Assembly (NCBI GenBank): GCA_000277445.1
Contig: AJWJ01000373.1
Coordinates: 1-23,436 of the forward strand
DNA: 23,436 bases
From: Polysphondylium violaceum
Taxonomy: Eukaryota; Evosea; Eumycetozoa; Dictyosteliales; Dictyosteliaceae
Reading direction: 5' to 3'
Under the pieces are notes generated by a model. The model was given only the letters and a program-made list of their open reading frames with translations, was not told the DNA's origin and made no database searches. Both the position numbers and the translations under genes were made by a program. Shown here piece after piece: positions 20,286 to 23,436 of the stretch; position 1 is the first letter of the stretch; every line of letters starts with the position of its first letter.

Positions 20286-21876
20286 TTATTTTTGATGATT
20301 TTCACAAAAAGTTTTGATACGTTGATAGGCATCCTCGAGTTTGTCAGCGGGTGCACAAAATACAATACGGAAAAAGTTATTCATACCAAATAGACTGCCG
20401 GGCAACACAAAAACACTCTCTTCATTTAACAATTTAATGGCAAATTCTCTGTCATCTGAAATATCTTTGAATTTTGAACTGTCAATACCAACCATCTGGT
20501 ACATGGTGCCAGAAGAGGTGATTGGATTTAAACCAGAAACCTTTGACAACACGTCAACGGTAAGATTTGAATGTTTTTCCAATGTTTGATTGGTGTCTTT
20601 GAAAAACTTTTGAATCACTTGATTATTCTTGTCTAAAATGGTTGGTAAAATGGATTGAACCAATGAATTTGGTCCTAAAATAATTTGTGATAAAACTGTA
20701 ATAGCACCTTGGATCTTGATAATTATAATAAAGAATCATAAGTATGCGGCATATAGAGTTTACAAATAAATTAAATAAATAACAACTTACATTATTGGCA
20801 GCAAAAATATTGTTTCTATCATGAATACAAATCCAACCAACTCTCCAACCTGGAACTAAAAATCTTTTAGCAATACCACCAATAGATAAGATTGGAACTG
20901 TTGTAGTTAATGATGCAATTGGATAAAATTGGGCATCACCAAAAGTCATTCCTGCATAAATTTCATCTGAAATGATTGGAAGATAATTATCCTCTGCAAC
21001 TTTTAATATCTAAACATAGAGATTAAATCTTGTTAGAGATTGTGATTTGTAAAATCATATGTATAGATCTAGACTTACTTGATTTAAATGTTCTTTAGAA
21101 TAAACACTACCACAAGGATTTGATGGATTATTAATTAAAATTACTTTTGTTTTATCATCAATTAAACTTGAAAGATGTTCAATATCAGCTTCCCATGATT
21201 TAGATGGCTATGGAGATGGATCATGTTAATAACAAACTCGACAACACATATAATAGGGTAAAAAGATACTTACTAAAAGATTATAATACTTGATGCCAAA
21301 ACCTTTGTTTTTGCAAATGCATTCATATAAAGAGAAACCAGGTTTTGGAAGCAAAATGTTGTCTCCAGGATTCAAAAGTGCACAAAGGGCAATTTCAATA
21401 GCACCGGATGCGCCAGAAGCAAGGACGACATCTTGGGTTGTTAATGGTGATGTAGGGGTTTCACAAAACTTGGCAATAGCCTCACGGGCTGCTGGATATC
21501 CCTGTTGTTGACACCCCACAAAAACATAAAATTAATAACCAAATTGCGAAATTTCAAAAACTGAAAAACTAAAAAACTATGCCGAACAAAAAAAAAGCAG
21601 AAAAACGCAGACACGAAAAGAAATACTTACAATGGATGGAGGGTAGCCATTAAACTTGCCCGAGTTTATATTCTTTATCAATTCGTCGTTTACAGCTTGC
21701 ACTACATTGAGATTACCGTATACACAGGGGTCACCGATGGACAAGGGAATCATGTCCTTGTTTGGATTGGGTTTATATTTTCCAGAGTCTACAAGCTCTC
21801 TGATGGGATTAGTGGTTGATGTAGCTGATTTTGATGGTTGAATGTTCCATCCTTTCTTTGTACTCTCGTTTTGCAT
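20286..21876 (-). CDS. tat: tyrosine aminotransferase
   Basis: PLP-dependent fold-type I aminotransferase converting tyrosine and 2-oxoglutarate to 4-hydroxyphenylpyruvate and glutamate, the first step of tyrosine breakdown; probably cytosolic, as no targeting peptide is seen. Exons 21876-21631, 21501-21274, 21207-21079, 21009-20791 and 20714-20286 join to 416 residues. Family marks in order: NPIRELVD and [36 protein letters not shown] across the first junction; NNPSNPCGS with Asn188; SDEIYAGM with Asp216 and Tyr219; the PLP-binding Lys249 in [32 protein letters not shown]; and the substrate-carboxylate Arg390 in FFRIVFCAP. All catalytic residues are present. IAKR and WRVGW follow TAT more closely than alanine aminotransferase. 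The first intron, 129 nt, is the longest in the window and has earlier AG sites that must be skipped. AATAAA overlaps the stop. Confidence 0.95.
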
Positions 21877-22148
21877 TCTATATATTCTCTGTTTGTGTGT
21901 GCAAGTGTTTTGCTTTATGACAAAATAAAATGAATCACCAAAATGAACTCACCACTCAAGAAAAAAAAAAAATTACAAAAAAATTTAAAAAAATAAAATA
22001 CGTAGAGAAATTTAGATTTGTGCCCGAAAAAAATAAAAATCATCAAAGAGTGTCATAATTTTATTCTTTTCAAATTTCACAAAAAAAATAGACATTGCGC
22101 CTGGAGATATTTATTGTTTTTTAAACAGAGAAAAACAGATAAAATAAA

Positions 22149-22179
<31 letters not shown>

Positions 22180-22258
22180 AGTGGTGGTGGTGTGTATGAG
22201 GTTATTGTGTTACTATGTATCTATCTCTTTTACTAGTTGTACACCAACAACACCATGT
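21877..22258. other. intergenic: tat leader and FHA-parvulin 3' region
   Basis: About 380 bp with no gene seen. The tat side carries a string of A runs (21960-22030 and 22082-22090; T runs on the coding strand). A further A-run block is at 22140-22180, followed by GTGGTGGTGGTGTG simple sequence. The stretch next to 22258 is the 3' side of the FHA-parvulin gene. Confidence 0.5.
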
Positions 22259-23231
22259 TTAAGCCATTCTTTCAATAATATGTACACCAGAGTCTGTGTC
22301 GACAACAGAGCTGAGTTGTCCAACTTCCAAGGCAAATCTATATGGTTGTTGTTATGTATGAGAATATATTAGAATGAGAGCGCGATTCCTTGTTTATATC
22401 TATTTATATACATACGATGCATCTTCAAATGGTTTTTGCATTTTACCTCTGGTGAAGGGATCCAACATGCCACCCTTTTTAGCAGAACCACAGTCTGAAT
22501 ATTTTTGAGCCAATTCTTCAAATTTGTATTGACCAGAACTTATTTTCTCTCTGTAATCCAAAAGAATAGCGATGGCTTGTTCTTTTGTTTTTGTAATATT
22601 ATCTTCTCTCCAAGAGTGTGGATTTCTTGAGCCTCTATGTTTGACCAACAAGTGACGACATTTAACTTGTTTGGGTTCATTTGCTTTTGCACCCGATGAT
22701 GACGATGATTGTCTTGGAACAACACCCCTGAGTACAAACTTTTTAGATGATGATCCAAATGTAATAATATGTCCTTCTTTGACTGATGATGGTGTATTTG
22801 GTTTAATCTTTTGATTATTTATAAATGTTCCTCTAGCTAAATAATAATAATAATAATAAACATACAGATAGATTTGTTGTGTCTAAATTAGATACTATTC
22901 TCTCCTTTATACTGTGTATATGATATATATTACCTGAATGTAAATCAATGAGATAGAAACGATCATTAACACCATGATAAACCAAGGCAGCATGTCTTCT
23001 AGAGACAGAGGGATGATCAAGTAAAACCGAGGCAACATCACTATTTCTACCAAATACGGTAAACTTTTCTTTAGAGATATCAATTTTATCAATATTTACA
23101 TCATTCTTTACCACCTCTAAATATACATTTGAAATGGGTAAAGAAGCCCAATCTGGTGCTTTAAATGGTGGAATAACTTCATTCTCATCATCAACAATAG
23201 AATCTTGATTATTATCCTCTTTATCAGACAT
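22259..23231 (-). CDS. FHA domain-parvulin (Pin1-type) prolyl isomerase fusion
   Basis: Exons 23231-22934, 22836-22416 and 22337-22259 (introns 97 and 78 nt) give 265 residues. Residues 22-137 form an FHA domain closest in pattern to NIPP1: APDWASLP then YLEVVKN, FGRN (60-63), DHPSVSRRHAALVYH (72-86), FYLIDLHSARGTFINNQKI, ITFGSSSKKFVLRG. Arg62, Ser77, His80 and Asn106 fit the phosphothreonine pocket. A short Ser-rich linker (about 140-155) leads to a complete Pin1-type catalytic domain (156-265): RHLLVKHRGSRNPHSW, YSDCGSAKKGG, GKMQKPFEDASFALEVGQLS, DTDSGVHIIERMA. Pin1 His59, Lys63, Arg68, Cys113, Ser154 and His157 correspond to His161, Lys165, Arg170, Cys215, Ser256 and His259; the position of Arg69 is Asn171. 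No WW domain and no RVxF PP1-docking motif are visible. Inferred role: isomerising pSer/pThr-Pro sites on FHA-bound nuclear phosphoproteins. Confidence 0.92.
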
Positions 23232-23436
23232 GATTTATTTATATGTAAACTTTAGCACAGAAATAAAATAAAAAAAAATGTAATTTCAATTTGTGTGCAT
23301 TTTGCAATTTTTGGAAAAAAATACAAAAAAAAAAAAAAAAAACAAATCAACAGTGTATTTCAAAATATCACCGATTGGGTAATAAATTTACACTTATAAA
23401 ATAATCATAATATTTTTTTTTCTAAGACGACTAAAA
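23232..23436. promoter_or_regulatory. upstream region of the FHA-parvulin gene, window edge
   Basis: AT-rich DNA with A runs at about 23268-23277 and 23324-23341 (T runs on the coding strand of the minus-strand gene). No frame or RNA gene is visible before the window ends. Confidence 0.4.

Noticed and set aside
22181-22372. 63-codon plus-strand frame
   Set aside because: Antisense to the last exon and 3' region of the FHA-parvulin gene; no family pattern.

Overview
The window is nuclear DNA from a social amoeba (Dictyostelia). The evidence is AT-rich intergenic DNA with long A and T runs, short GT-AG introns (23 found, 61 to 129 nt, mostly opening GTATGT or GTAAGT), and homopolymer tracts of Asn, Gln and Thr inside proteins. 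The best-matching protein families are all eukaryotic. GC is higher than I would expect for D. discoideum, most clearly inside the nup210 gene, so a Cavenderia- or Heterostelium-like species is more likely. That is inference; the species cannot be fixed from here.

Layout. Bases 1-1148 hold no confident gene, only weak coding-like relics. pop4 (RNase P/MRP subunit, minus strand, 1149-1974) is divergent from nup210 (2279-8140, plus). Then on the plus strand come rtf2 (8444-9425), tgs1 (9655-10827) and pum3 (11046-13043). pum3 is convergent with nup133 (13122-17022, minus), with 78 bp between the stops. The minus-strand series continues with an unrecognised Asn/Gln-rich protein (17798-19322), tyrosine aminotransferase (20286-21876) and an FHA-parvulin fusion (22259-23231). 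Exon coordinates were worked out by joining reading frames across GT-AG sites and checking that the product continues the family's sequence. Every joined gene closes in frame except pum3, which has one frame break.

Functions. Six of the nine genes serve the nucleus: tRNA and rRNA processing (pop4), the pore membrane ring (nup210), the pore Y-complex scaffold (nup133), the replisome/ubiquitin factor rtf2, snRNA/snoRNA cap hypermethylation (tgs1) and pre-rRNA/60S maturation (pum3). The FHA-parvulin is probably nuclear as well. The genes have separate promoters on both strands, so this is ordinary linkage and not an operon-like unit.

Most worth a second look: a NIPP1-type FHA domain fused to a Pin1-type prolyl isomerase; a frame break in pum3 exactly at an A7 tract that also matches a -1 slippery heptamer; a long foldback (50-52 nt arms) upstream of nup133; and the sharp GC and intron contrast between the interior of nup210 and the other genes.
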